DNA of 6,262 nt from an uncultured Allobaculum sp. (GTDB taxonomy: Bacteria > Bacillota_I > Bacilli_A > Erysipelotrichales > Erysipelotrichaceae): NCBI GenBank assembly GCA_910577085.1, contig CAJTLE010000145.1:1-6262 (forward strand), given 5' to 3'. Below are positions 1 to 6,085 of the stretch, piece after piece. The translations under genes and the position numbers were made by a program. The first letter of the stretch is position 1. Each line of letters opens with the position of its first letter. The notes beneath the pieces were generated by a model. That model searched no databases. It worked only from the letters and a program-made list of their open reading frames with translations, and had not been told where the DNA came from.

Positions 1-237
1 TTCAACGGAAAACCTGTTTTTTCGAGGGCTATGATGACTCCAATTTACTGCCGAAAGGCTTTTTGAAGTACAATAAGTTACAATTTGTACCATCGTAGAC
101 TAAGAAAGTACATGTTTTTCGAGCGATCTAAGACTGTTCTTTTTTCAGAGTCTGAAAGGATGAACGCAAGCCGGATCGTTATTCTCTTTCAGGCTGAAAC
201 CAAAAGGCCATGACCACCCGAGTGTCTAGATCGGAGC
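1..237. other. Left-edge non-coding stretch, no gene recognised
   Basis: No convincing protein gene is visible. Short open stretches run off the left edge: plus frame 3 is open to a TAG at 96-98, plus frame 1 to a TGA at 64-66, and a minus-strand frame from an ATG at 93 also runs off the edge without a good ribosome binding site. None resembles a family I know, so any could be the tail or head of a neighbouring gene or chance. Small inverted repeats are present: GTACAA (68-73) with TTGTAC (85-90), and TTTCAG (143-148) with CTGAAA (152-157) around a 3-nt loop. The 10-mer CTCTTTCAGG occurs at 184-193 and again at 296-305, inside the candidate RNA gene. Confidence 0.4.
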
Positions 238-336
238 AAAAAAAAGAAGATAACCCCAGGCACGTAGGAATGCTCAGCAGCGATTGCTGCCTACCCTCTT
301 TCAGGACCCAGTGTTTCTCCCTCATAAGTTATCTTT
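238..336 (-). ncRNA. Candidate structured small RNA, class not recognised
   Basis: A roughly 99-nt minus-strand transcript is suggested by three parts that fit together. A promoter lies immediately upstream. The 5' segment AAGATAAC (335-328) is perfectly complementary to GTTATCTT (254-247) near the 3' end. Eight T residues (245-238) follow that closing stem after one C, giving a terminator-like end. Inside, GCAGC (290-286) pairs with GCTGC (281-277) around AATC. GTAG (294-291) pairs with CTAC (267-264), leaving a 9-nt bulge on the 3' side. TCCT (308-305) can pair with AGGG (299-296). The shape (end-to-end closing stem plus U-tract) recalls small stable RNAs. I could not match it to SRP RNA (the GGAAGCAG-type apical motif is absent), 6S RNA, tmRNA, RNase P RNA or a riboswitch family I know. 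It is divergent from comEA and has no gene of its own downstream in the window, which argues for a trans-acting or house-keeping RNA rather than a leader. Confidence 0.5.
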
Positions 337-342
337 ATTGAT

Positions 343-370
343 ATTGTAGCATTCAGAAATCAATCAGCAA
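343..370 (-). promoter_or_regulatory. Extended -10 promoter for the candidate small RNA
   Basis: Read on the minus strand, TTGCTG (370-365) serves as a -35 box. A 16-nt spacer follows, then TGC-TACAAT (351-343), an extended -10 element with the TGn motif. The expected transcription start falls at the A residues around 339-335, exactly where the closing stem of the candidate RNA begins. The -35 match is moderate (TTG conserved) and the -10 match good. Confidence 0.55.
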
Positions 371-497
371 TCCCGGGATGACAAATCAATGGCCGCATCC
401 AAACTGCCAAACAGCTGCTTTGCGGCAGGGGTGGGGTGTTTTTGGCGAAAAAATGAAAGAATACAGCTTCAAGAAGATTTTGGTTTCTTGAACAGAA

Positions 498-1016
498 ATG
501 CTTTTTTGCGTATATGCAGGTATGAAAACAATTCAGAAAGCAGCTGGCCCGCTGCTCTTTCTTTTTCTGGGCCTGGTCTGCATGGCAGCACGCATCACTC
601 CCATGTCATTAGAGAGAATTGCGCCCGATACCATTCAGGCTGAAATCAAAGGGGCAGTTGCCAGCCCGGGGGTGTATACGCTCAAAAATGGAGCAACGAT
701 TCAGGACCTGATCAAACAGGCAGGCGGTGAAAGTGATATGGCCGATTTAAGCGCCCTGAGCTTATTGGAGGAGGTACATGCAGGGCAGGTGATTGTTGTC
801 GGCAAGAAAAACATGGATGGAAGCAGTCCAAGAATCTCGATCAACACCGCAAGTAAAGAAGAACTCATGAATCTGCCGGGAATTGGCCCGGCAATGGCCG
901 AGAAAATCATAGCTTATCGAACGGAGCATCCATTTGAAAAGCTGGAAGATCTGATGGAAGTCGCCGGAATAGGAGAAAAGAAGTTTGCAGCGCTTCAAGA
1001 CTTTATTGCCCTCTAA
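498..1016 (+). CDS. comEA: ComEA: DNA-binding competence receptor
   Basis: ComEA is the membrane-anchored receptor that binds incoming double-stranded DNA outside the cell and hands it to the uptake channel during transformation. Numbered from ATG 498 (172 residues): a hydrophobic anchor lies at about 15-30, an SLBB domain at about 49-101 (begins IKGAVASPGVYTL), and a double helix-hairpin-helix DNA-binding domain at about 113-168. The two hairpins are LPGIGPAMA (126-134) and VAGIGEKKF (155-163), preceded by the family signature INTAS. An in-frame stop at 489-491 limits the start to 498 or the second ATG at 522. The latter gives a cleaner MKTIQK amino end before the anchor (164 residues), but neither has a strong Shine-Dalgarno sequence, so the start is uncertain. 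The 3' end overlaps comEC by 32 nt. Domain content and the comEC neighbour make the identity firm. Confidence 0.93.
   Translation: MLFCVYAGMKTIQKAAGPLLFLFLGLVCMAARITPMSLERIAPDTIQAEIKGAVASPGVYTLKNGATIQDLIKQAGGESDMADLSALSLLEEVHAGQVIVVGKKNMDGSSPRISINTASKEELMNLPGIGPAMAEKIIAYRTEHPFEKLEDLMEVAGIGEKKFAALQDFIAL
971..987 (+). promoter_or_regulatory. Ribosome binding site deciding the TTG start of comEC
   Basis: AGGAGA (971-976), 8 nt before TTG 985, lies inside the comEA coding sequence. It is the strongest Shine-Dalgarno sequence near the gene junction and suggests coupled translation of comEA and comEC. Confidence 0.75.
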
Positions 1017-3030
1017 AGCCAGCCTGATCCTGATGGCTTTATGCCTCTGGCTGCTTGCCTTATTGCCCGCAAAAGAATCCTCTGGGTCGCTATCCGGGAT
1101 CTTTCTGGCGGGAGCCTGTCTGGGATCTGCCTTATTGGTCTGGCGGTTTCAAAACCTGAACGTTCTTTTCTGGTGGGTGTTTTGTCTGGCCATTTTCCAG
1201 AGCTCACTCTGGCTTCAACAACCACAGAAACCGGCTTCGGGAATCTATACGATCGTCAACGTTCGCAATGGATATGCGGTTGCCCAAAATGGCAGGCAGA
1301 AAGCGGTTGTTTACGAAATGGAAGATCTGCTCCTGGACCAGAAAGTCGAACTTTCCGGATTTGAAAAGATTCACACCCAGCATAACGAAGGATTGTTCTG
1401 TTTTCAGGATTACCTCCAGGCTAGTGGCATCCAATATAGTGCCAGCCAGATCAATCCTTTGAACACTCACAAAGAAAAGGCAGGCCTCAATGGTTTTTCC
1501 TTACGGCAGAAAATATGGATCTTTGTAAATTCGCGATCGGCTGCCCCTTTGTATCGTCTTCTGTTTTATGGGTTGAGTGAAGATGAAAACCTCGACTGGA
1601 TCAGTACAACCGGACTGCCCTTGATTGCGCTGGTCTATGGAATCCGTAAACAGCTTTCGTATCGGATTGAAAAGAAGAGACTCAACTGGATTCTCGTGGG
1701 TCTGCAGTTTGGCCTGCTGCTTTTCTTTCCGGTTCGCCAGGCCAGCCTGCGGCTGCTCATTTTTCAGATTTGCACGGCTTTGTTTTCAGACTGGGACGTG
1801 CGCTGGCCGGTTTCGATGCTTATGTTTTTGTGGATCTCTCCTTTTGGAGCGGATTCGCTCAGTCTGGTGCTGCCCGCTGGAATCTCCTTTTTCAGTCATT
1901 TTGCCCAGGCGCCCTGGCAGAAGAAGGTTGTGGGGATGTTGTGGATTTCCTTTTGTCAGATGATCTGGCTGGGAGAGTTGAATGTTTTGATGCTGGGGAT
2001 GTTTATGTACTTGCGAAGTCTTGTGGGCTGGCTGTTTTTGCTTTCGATCCCCGGACTTTGGATTGCTCCCTATGCAGAGTTGTTTTTGCATCTGTTAGAA
2101 GACATTCGGATCTCTCTGGACTGGTGGATGGTGCAGGGAAGCCCCCCGCTCTGGTATCTGGTTCTGATTGGCGGATTATTCATTCTTCTGGTCTGGAAAT
2201 GGGATAAAAAGCGGTTTGTTTTCCTTTTGATGGCGGTCTGCATCTATCCATGGAGCTGGAATCTGGATCCGTTCTTTCATGTCTACCAGATTGATGTTGG
2301 CCAGGGGGATGCGGCATTGATCGTCGAACCCTTTCAAAGAAGTGTGGTCATGATCGATGCGGCCGGGAAGATGAATACTGACAATGCCACGAAACTCTTC
2401 ATTCCTTTCCTGCAAAAACACCAGATCCGTAAGATCGATACTCTGGTGGTCAGTCATGGGGACTTTGATCACGATGGCAGTGTGGAATCTCTGAAACAGA
2501 ACTTTCCTGTCGTTCAGACCCTGCGTTCCATGGACGGATTGGATCCCGGCCAGATTGAACAGAATCTTCCGGGTCAACCTGCCAGGCTTTCAACTGCATA
2601 TGAGTTCTGGCTTTTGTTAAATGAGCGAGTGATCGATCCTGAAGAAGAAAATGACAAAAGCTTAATCTGTCTGTTTCAGTATGATGGTTTTCGCTATCTG
2701 TATACAGGCGATGCTTCGGTTGCGGTTGAAAAACAGCTGCTGGAAACCAACAACCTGGAAGCGGATGTACTGAAACTTGGCCATCATGGATCAAATACCA
2801 GCTCTGATCCAGCATTTCTTAAAGCGGTTCATCCAACGCTGGCTCTCATTTCAGCCGGCTATCAAAACCGTTATGGCCACCCCAATGTTTCGGTTCTGGA
2901 AACCCTCAACGAACAGGGAATTGACCGGCTCAATACGGCCGATCATGGAAGTCTCCATCTTTTCAGCATTCCCCATCTTTTGGTTGTGAGCAGTGCAGAT
3001 GGCTTGTTGGGGTGGATCTGGAAGACATGA
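985..3030 (+). CDS. comEC: ComEC: competence DNA-uptake channel with metallo-beta-lactamase-like domain
   Basis: ComEC is the inner-membrane channel for single-stranded DNA in transformation. The start is TTG at 985, chosen because AGGAGA (971-976) lies 8 nt upstream; the reading begins inside comEA. The 681 residues contain: N-terminal membrane helices (about 12-28, 37-54, 58-77), a soluble DUF4131-like part (about 82-160), a multi-helix Competence domain (about 176-425) and a C-terminal metallo-beta-lactamase-like domain (about 431-681). The last has IDVGQGDAALI (436-446), MIDAAG (456-461), the metal motif HGDFDHDG (491-498), YTGDAS (573-578), GHHGSN (599-604) and YGHP (630-633), so the metal ligands appear kept. 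The Competence domain is diverged: the HLLAISGLHV-type stretch of typical members is replaced by LPLIALVYGIRK (211-222). It is somewhat shorter than the about 776-residue Bacillus subtilis protein. A terminator follows; no holA is found downstream. Confidence 0.93.
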   Translation: MQRFKTLLPSKASLILMALCLWLLALLPAKESSGSLSGIFLAGACLGSALLVWRFQNLNVLFWWVFCLAIFQSSLWLQQPQKPASGIYTIVNVRNGYAVAQNGRQKAVVYEMEDLLLDQKVELSGFEKIHTQHNEGLFCFQDYLQASGIQYSASQINPLNTHKEKAGLNGFSLRQKIWIFVNSRSAAPLYRLLFYGLSEDENLDWISTTGLPLIALVYGIRKQLSYRIEKKRLNWILVGLQFGLLLFFPVRQASLRLLIFQICTALFSDWDVRWPVSMLMFLWISPFGADSLSLVLPAGISFFSHFAQAPWQKKVVGMLWISFCQMIWLGELNVLMLGMFMYLRSLVGWLFLLSIPGLWIAPYAELFLHLLEDIRISLDWWMVQGSPPLWYLVLIGGLFILLVWKWDKKRFVFLLMAVCIYPWSWNLDPFFHVYQIDVGQGDAALIVEPFQRSVVMIDAAGKMNTDNATKLFIPFLQKHQIRKIDTLVVSHGDFDHDGSVESLKQNFPVVQTLRSMDGLDPGQIEQNLPGQPARLSTAYEFWLLLNERVIDPEEENDKSLICLFQYDGFRYLYTGDASVAVEKQLLETNNLEADVLKLGHHGSNTSSDPAFLKAVHPTLALISAGYQNRYGHPNVSVLETLNEQGIDRLNTADHGSLHLFSIPHLLVVSSADGLLGWIWKT

Positions 3031-3067
3031 TCGATTCAAAGCCAGAACTCCAAAGTGAGTAACTTCC

Positions 3068-3104
3068 AAAAAATGGCAGCCCATCCTCGTGAGGGCTGCC
3101 TTTT
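3068..3104. terminator. Bidirectional intrinsic terminator between comEC and the convergent small genes
   Basis: GGCAGCCC (3075-3082) pairs perfectly with GGGCTGCC (3093-3100) around a 10-nt loop. It is followed by TTTT (3101-3104) on the plus strand. On the minus strand the same stem is followed, after one A, by six T (3073-3068). It can therefore end comEC, 44 nt after its stop, and the minus-strand pair ending at 3182. Confidence 0.9.
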
Positions 3105-3181
3105 CTAAACTGTACAGATTTTTCTGAAGCAGGAATCTATTCTGAATCGAGGTTCTGAACCTGCCCAAACGGATCTGGTTT

Positions 3182-3442
3182 TTACTCATCCAGATACAGT
3201 CTGGTGCTACGGGGGAATTCCCGGTTAAAGGCATCTTTTAAAATCTTCTTGGCATCCTTTGGATCCAGAACAACGTCCTGATTGAGATAGCCGGATTCAA
3301 TCAGATGCAGGCCATCTTCTCTGGGTTCCACCTGGACAAACCGGTCTTTTTTGAAGGTGAGCAGTTTGAGACCCGTAAAGTTTTTTGCCTTCAGGCAGTT
3401 CATGTATTTGACCTGGGCCTGACGTAAAGGAACCAGCTTCAT
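3182..3442 (-). CDS. Hypothetical 86-residue protein, second gene of a coupled pair
   Basis: I do not recognise this family. The product is small, soluble and basic at the amino end (MKLVPLRQAQVKYM), with no signal peptide or membrane helix. The C-terminal half holds an acidic/basic helix-prone stretch (DPKDAKKILKDAFNREF, about 60-76) and ends RLYLDE. The start is supported by AAAGGA (3457-3452) 9 nt upstream. Its ATG overlaps the TGA of the gene before it as ATGA (3442-3439), which implies translational coupling and related function. If the first gene is a RelE-like toxin, this one occupies the antitoxin position in a toxin-first order, as in higBA. No helix-turn-helix or AbrB/Phd-like DNA-binding motif is obvious, so that role is only a guess. 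Confidence 0.7.
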   Translation of the reverse strand: MKLVPLRQAQVKYMNCLKAKNFTGLKLLTFKKDRFVQVEPREDGLHLIESGYLNQDVVLDPKDAKKILKDAFNREFPRSTRLYLDE

Positions 3443-3765
3443 TTCGAACCATCCTTTAAGAAGTTATCGAGCTCCTGCGAGAAGTCTTTCTTCAAAATCG
3501 TTGTAGTGGCATAGACGACATAGATTGTCTGATCCTTGCGGCCAAACGCAACACGCAATGCCCCAACAGATGGATCATTGACCCGGCATTCTAATAAGGA
3601 GATCCCCTGCCATTTGCGGCGTGAGGCGAGTTTGCATTTGAAAAAATCATTCTCTGCCTGCCTGGTTATGGTTTCGATAATCCGGGATTTGATCTGCGGA
3701 TTTTTGGCCAGCAGTTTTCTGGTCCCGCGGTTTTCAAAAGTAAAAGTAAGGTTAGATTCATTCAT
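3439..3765 (-). CDS. Small protein with weak RelE/ParE-like features
   Basis: The product has 108 residues and is soluble, with no membrane segment. The amino end has a basic helix-rich region (TRKLLAKNPQIKSRIIETI, about 15-33) and then a likely beta-rich core: WQGISLLECRV (52-62), GALRVAFG (68-75) and TIYVVYATTTILKK (80-93), followed by a closing helix (FSQELDNFL, 95-103). The order 'helix, strand with E-C-R, strand with RVAF, strand, KK, helix' resembles the RelE/ParE or Gp49-type mRNA-interferase fold. The resemblance is to pattern only; I cannot confirm catalytic residues. Its start (3765) has only a weak TAGG sequence nearby. It lies 22 nt after the esterase relic on the same strand and overlaps the next gene by 4 nt, so the three may share a transcript. 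Confidence 0.65.
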   Translation of the reverse strand: MNESNLTFTFENRGTRKLLAKNPQIKSRIIETITRQAENDFFKCKLASRRKWQGISLLECRVNDPSVGALRVAFGRKDQTIYVVYATTTILKKDFSQELDNFLKDGSK

Positions 3766-3787
3766 GCCTACAGTTTAATAGAAAATC

Positions 3788-4321
3788 TCAAAGATACTTC
3801 TTTTCCGCCCAAGGGATACACCGATTTTCAGGACAGGTAGACTGGTCCAGACCAAATGAAAACCCGCCCATAATGAGCGGGCTTTTTGGCCCTGTATCAG
3901 GGTATTGGGCAGTCAGTCGAATCGCAAGGGAATAATCCCAGCTGTCTTTATCGGTCAGATTGTTATAGGTCGGACAGACAATGATCATTGGCTTCATCCG
4001 CTTTTCAGCCATCAGATGATCCAGAACGTTTTTAAAAGGATCTGGATGTTCGGGAGTTCCCAGAATCGTAGTCTGATCCGCCCAGCCGCCATGCATCAAA
4101 AAGAAAACATCAAGAGGTTGTTCGGGATTTTCTTTCAGCGCATAGGGAATATAGACGATCGCCTGTTTGGTTAATGGAGTCTTTTTGAGCGCATACGTAT
4201 CCTATTCCCATGTCGAATAACTCAAAGTTTCCAGATGACCCGCCTGAGCAATCGGCATCTGATCCACTTTTGAGATCTTTTCGAGATTTGCGGGGATCGG
4301 ATCAATCCATTTATTTTTCAT
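3788..4321 (-). pseudogene. Decayed esterase (alpha/beta-hydrolase, EsteraseD/feruloyl-esterase type)
   Basis: Reading from ATG 4321, which has an intact ribosome binding site GGAAAGG (4335-4329) 7 nt upstream, gives 39 codons ending SYSTWE, then an in-frame TAG (4204-4202). The same frame then continues for 137 codons to TGA at 3788. The continuation is clearly coding in origin: QAIVYIPYAL, LDVFFLMHGGWADQ (strand plus oxyanion-hole HGG), MKPMIIVCPTY, and the nucleophile elbow GGFSFG (GxSxG). Active members of this secreted or cytosolic esterase family have about 250-300 residues. Here about 35 residues normally found between the DYSLAIRLTAQYP region and the GxSxG elbow are missing, and the catalytic Asp and His region after it is gone. 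The stop plus internal and terminal losses mark a relic. The remaining 103-residue piece from ATG 4099 is unlikely to be functional. Confidence 0.8.
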
Positions 4322-4472
4322 AAATATGCCTTTCCGAAACTGCATTCATCAGTTTCTGTTTCCAGCTTCTGCTTTTTGTCTTTCTTGCCTGAGCAGGCAC
4401 GAAAAATTGTCAGATCAGGCAAAAAAACAAAACTGGATTCCGGATCTTCGATCAAGAAGAGAGGTTTGGAGG

Positions 4473-4525
4473 CCTGGACTGATCGTCCAGAGATGTTGAA
4501 GGTAGATTCATATCATCAGTCCAGG
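4473..4525. repeat. 11-bp inverted repeat with a competing inner stem
   Basis: CCTGGACTGAT (4473-4483) is perfectly complementary to ATCAGTCCAGG (4515-4525); a G-T and a G-C pair can extend the outer end. Within the left arm, CTGGAC (4474-4479) can instead pair with GTCCAG (4485-4490) around a 5-nt loop. The two pairings exclude each other. If transcribed, this could form either a short local hairpin or a long-range stem. Confidence 0.7.
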
Positions 4526-4527
4526 TC

Positions 4528-4589
4528 GTTTCTTCTTTGGATGACGAGTTCAGTCAAAGATGGGCTGAAAGAAAGATCAAAGAAGAAAC
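4528..4589. repeat. 12-bp inverted repeat enclosing a second hairpin
   Basis: GTTTCTTCTTTG (4528-4539) is perfectly complementary to CAAAGAAGAAAC (4578-4589). The 38-nt interior holds its own stem, TTCAGTC (4549-4555) with GGCTGAA (4563-4569), seven pairs including one G-U, loop AAAGATG. It begins only 2 nt after the previous inverted repeat, so the two would stack as neighbouring helices in a transcript. Confidence 0.7.
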
Positions 4590-4838
4590 AGGATCTTGTA
4601 GAGAGTAAATCAGAGAGTTGAAGAATCCGGAACCCAGGTGAAGCAAGGATATCGTATCTTGCGGTTGTTACTACCGGTCAACCAGAATGCGTACAAACTG
4701 GACTTCCTAGTCGCAAAAGAAAACTACAGCTCCCCGTAGTGAGTCCCACAGAGAGTCGAAAGACTCCAAATTCATGGGAAGCAACGCTATCGTACTTTGC
4801 GGGTCTTACTCCCGGTCAATCAAAATATGCAAGTTATA
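4588..4838. repeat. Degenerate tandem repeat, period 138 nt
   Basis: The segments about 4588-4700 and 4726-4838 align without gaps at an offset of 138. The best block is 4640-4681 against 4778-4819, with 35 of 42 positions identical (starts GAAGCAA, ends CCGGTCAA). Upstream of it, 4613-4639 and 4751-4777 share GAGAGT and other blocks, and GTAG at 4598 and 4736 keeps the same register. The second copy has neat hairpins: ACTAC (4723-4727) with GTAGT (4736-4740), and GAGTC-GAAA-GACTC (4753-4766) with a GNRA tetraloop. In the first copy these are eroded. In plus frame 0 the block reads YRILRLLLPVNQN in one copy and YRTLRVLLPVNQN in the other, so an origin in a duplicated, now broken coding segment is an alternative. 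Confidence 0.7.
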
Positions 4839-5083
4839 AGTGCAGAAGATTTCGTAAAACCGGTTGTTCATGGCTGGATAGAGACAGATCGCCGTAAATG
4901 GATTAGACAGAACAGATCGATCAAACCTGCCAGATATACTGCCTGTATTGAGACAATAATATAAGGAAAGGATTTCTGTTTTTTGCCGGAAACCGGATGA
5001 TCCAGGTCTTCTCTTCTGGCTTTCTGTTTTCTTCAGGATGCTCTTTGGCTAAGATGAGAAGGAAGATAAAAAAGGAACTTGTT

Positions 5084-5974
5084 ATGAAAAAACTAAAACG
5101 CCGAATTGTTCTTATGCTCAGCCTTATGATGGGGATTTCTATCTGCTCAATGCTGGCTGGCTGTTCCAGGTCCAAAGAAGAATCTTCTTTATCTACCGAA
5201 ACAATGCAGGATAGTTCATCGAAAGCCATGACGAACGATCCTTATGACGAAAGCGGAAAAAATGAGAAACGAACGACGGATCTGCGCAAAGTCGACGACT
5301 CCGGTCAGCTTATAGAAAGCAACGAATCTGATCAATCCCAATCTATGGAAAGCAGTACAGAGATTGAAGAACTCCCGTCGGTGATTCACGAATCTCTGGC
5401 TTCTGAAACTCCACAAAATAGTGAGAGTGCTGCACCCACGATTGAAAACAGAGAAGGCAGAACGTATGTGAACGGAATCCTTGTCGTAAATAAAAAACAT
5501 CCTGTTCCTGCAGACTATGCACCAGGTGTGGATCCTCAGGCTCAGGCAGCCTTGAATCAACTGCTGGATGCCATGCAAAGCCAGTCTCTCAATGTCAGCC
5601 GCGATACCAGCAATTATCGAAGCTATGAAACGCAGACTGCTTTATATAACGGGTATGTCAATGCCCAGGGACAGGCACAGGCCGATACCTTCTCAGCCCG
5701 TCCTGGTTTTTCTGAACACCAGAGCGGCCTGGCCTTTGATCTGAAAGATACTGCCGGACAGTTATTAACTTCTCCCACTGAAGCCCAGTGGCTGCTGGAT
5801 CATGCGGCAGAATATGGCTTTATCGTCCGCTATCAGGCAGGTAAAGAAGCCATCACCGGGTATCAGGCTGAACCCTGGCATCTTCGCTATCTGGGGGATA
5901 TTGCTAAAGACGTTGCCGCTTCGGGATTAACGCTAGAGGAATATCTTGGTGTTGAAGGCGGAGACTACCAATAG
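5084..5974 (+). CDS. Lipoprotein D-alanyl-D-alanine carboxypeptidase, VanY/LAS family
   Basis: This is predicted to be an extracellular, membrane-anchored zinc peptidase that trims the terminal D-Ala from peptidoglycan stem peptides (M15B, VanY/DacY-like). ATG 5084 is chosen over the in-frame ATG 4997 because AAAGGA (5071-5076) sits 7 nt upstream and the resulting amino end is a classic lipoprotein signal: MKKLKRR, hydrophobic core, lipobox LAGC with Cys27. Residues 28 to about 120 are a Ser/Glu/Asp-rich low-complexity linker spanning the wall. The catalytic domain covers about 125-290 of 296 residues: SNYRSYETQ (176-184), SEHQSGLAFD (210-219; likely metal ligands H212 and D219) and EPWHLRY (263-269; E263 catalytic base, H266 metal ligand). 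All expected residues are present. No vanR/S/A/H/X-like genes are seen, so a role in ordinary wall remodelling is more likely than glycopeptide resistance. Confidence 0.92.
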   Translation: MKKLKRRIVLMLSLMMGISICSMLAGCSRSKEESSLSTETMQDSSSKAMTNDPYDESGKNEKRTTDLRKVDDSGQLIESNESDQSQSMESSTEIEELPSVIHESLASETPQNSESAAPTIENREGRTYVNGILVVNKKHPVPADYAPGVDPQAQAALNQLLDAMQSQSLNVSRDTSNYRSYETQTALYNGYVNAQGQAQADTFSARPGFSEHQSGLAFDLKDTAGQLLTSPTEAQWLLDHAAEYGFIVRYQAGKEAITGYQAEPWHLRYLGDIAKDVAASGLTLEEYLGVEGGDYQ

Positions 5975-6085
5975 TTCAAAAGATCGAAAATGCGATATAA
6001 GCATTATTAAGAAAACGAAAAATAAATTTTACGGTTAAAACGCGTTACTGTTCACACGGTCAGATAAATGTTTTAGATAAGCAAA
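5975..6085. other. AT-rich spacer after the carboxypeptidase gene
   Basis: No gene is visible. The stretch is richer in A and T than its surroundings and leads into the strong hairpin that follows. Confidence 0.5.

Larger units (their letters stand above)
4322..5083. other. Gene-poor, structure-rich intergenic region
   Basis: More than 700 bases lie between the esterase relic and the carboxypeptidase gene without a convincing protein gene. The open frames here start with TTG or ATG without Shine-Dalgarno sequences. One is an 81-codon frame from TTG 4376, rich in Lys, Ser and Glu. Another is a 45-codon frame at 4827-4964. From left to right the stretch contains TGCCTGAGCAGGCA (about 4387-4400), two long inverted repeats (4473-4525 and 4528-4589), a degenerate tandem repeat of period 138 (4588-4838) and the leader of the carboxypeptidase gene (4965-5083). 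The last has a T6 run near 4979-4984 and CCGG-AAA-CCGG just after it. Confidence 0.6.

Noticed and set aside
238..336. SRP RNA, 6S RNA, ZTP or T-box riboswitch as identity for the minus-strand RNA
   Set aside because: Size and closing stem would suit SRP RNA, but the conserved apical motif is missing; the GCCTGGG word near the 3' end recalls ZTP riboswitches, but the matching 5' conserved block is absent; no T-box sequence is present.
389..643. 84-codon plus-strand frame overlapping the start of comEA
   Set aside because: It overlaps comEA in another frame, has no family resemblance and no good ribosome binding site; comEA has clear domains.
1625..2207. Long alternative frames within comEC
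   Set aside because: Shadows of the membrane-segment codons of comEC; no ribosome binding sites and biased Cys/Phe/Arg composition.
4376..4621. 81-codon plus-strand frame from TTG
   Set aside because: TTG start without Shine-Dalgarno, low-complexity Lys/Ser/Glu composition, and it runs through both long inverted repeats.
4588..4838. CRISPR array
   Set aside because: Only two diverged copies of a long unit with no short identical repeats or regular spacers, and no cas genes nearby.
4827..4964. 45-codon plus-strand frame beginning in the second repeat copy
   Set aside because: Its composition looks protein-like, but there is no ribosome binding site before the ATG and no family is recognised; kept only as part of the repeat discussion.
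4997..5083. Upstream in-frame ATG extension of the carboxypeptidase
   Set aside because: It would add 29 residues before a complete lipoprotein signal peptide and lacks a ribosome binding site, whereas ATG 5084 has one.
5216..5578. 120-codon minus-strand frame inside the carboxypeptidase gene
   Set aside because: Shadow of the opposite strand; Cys/Phe/Arg-rich and without family resemblance.
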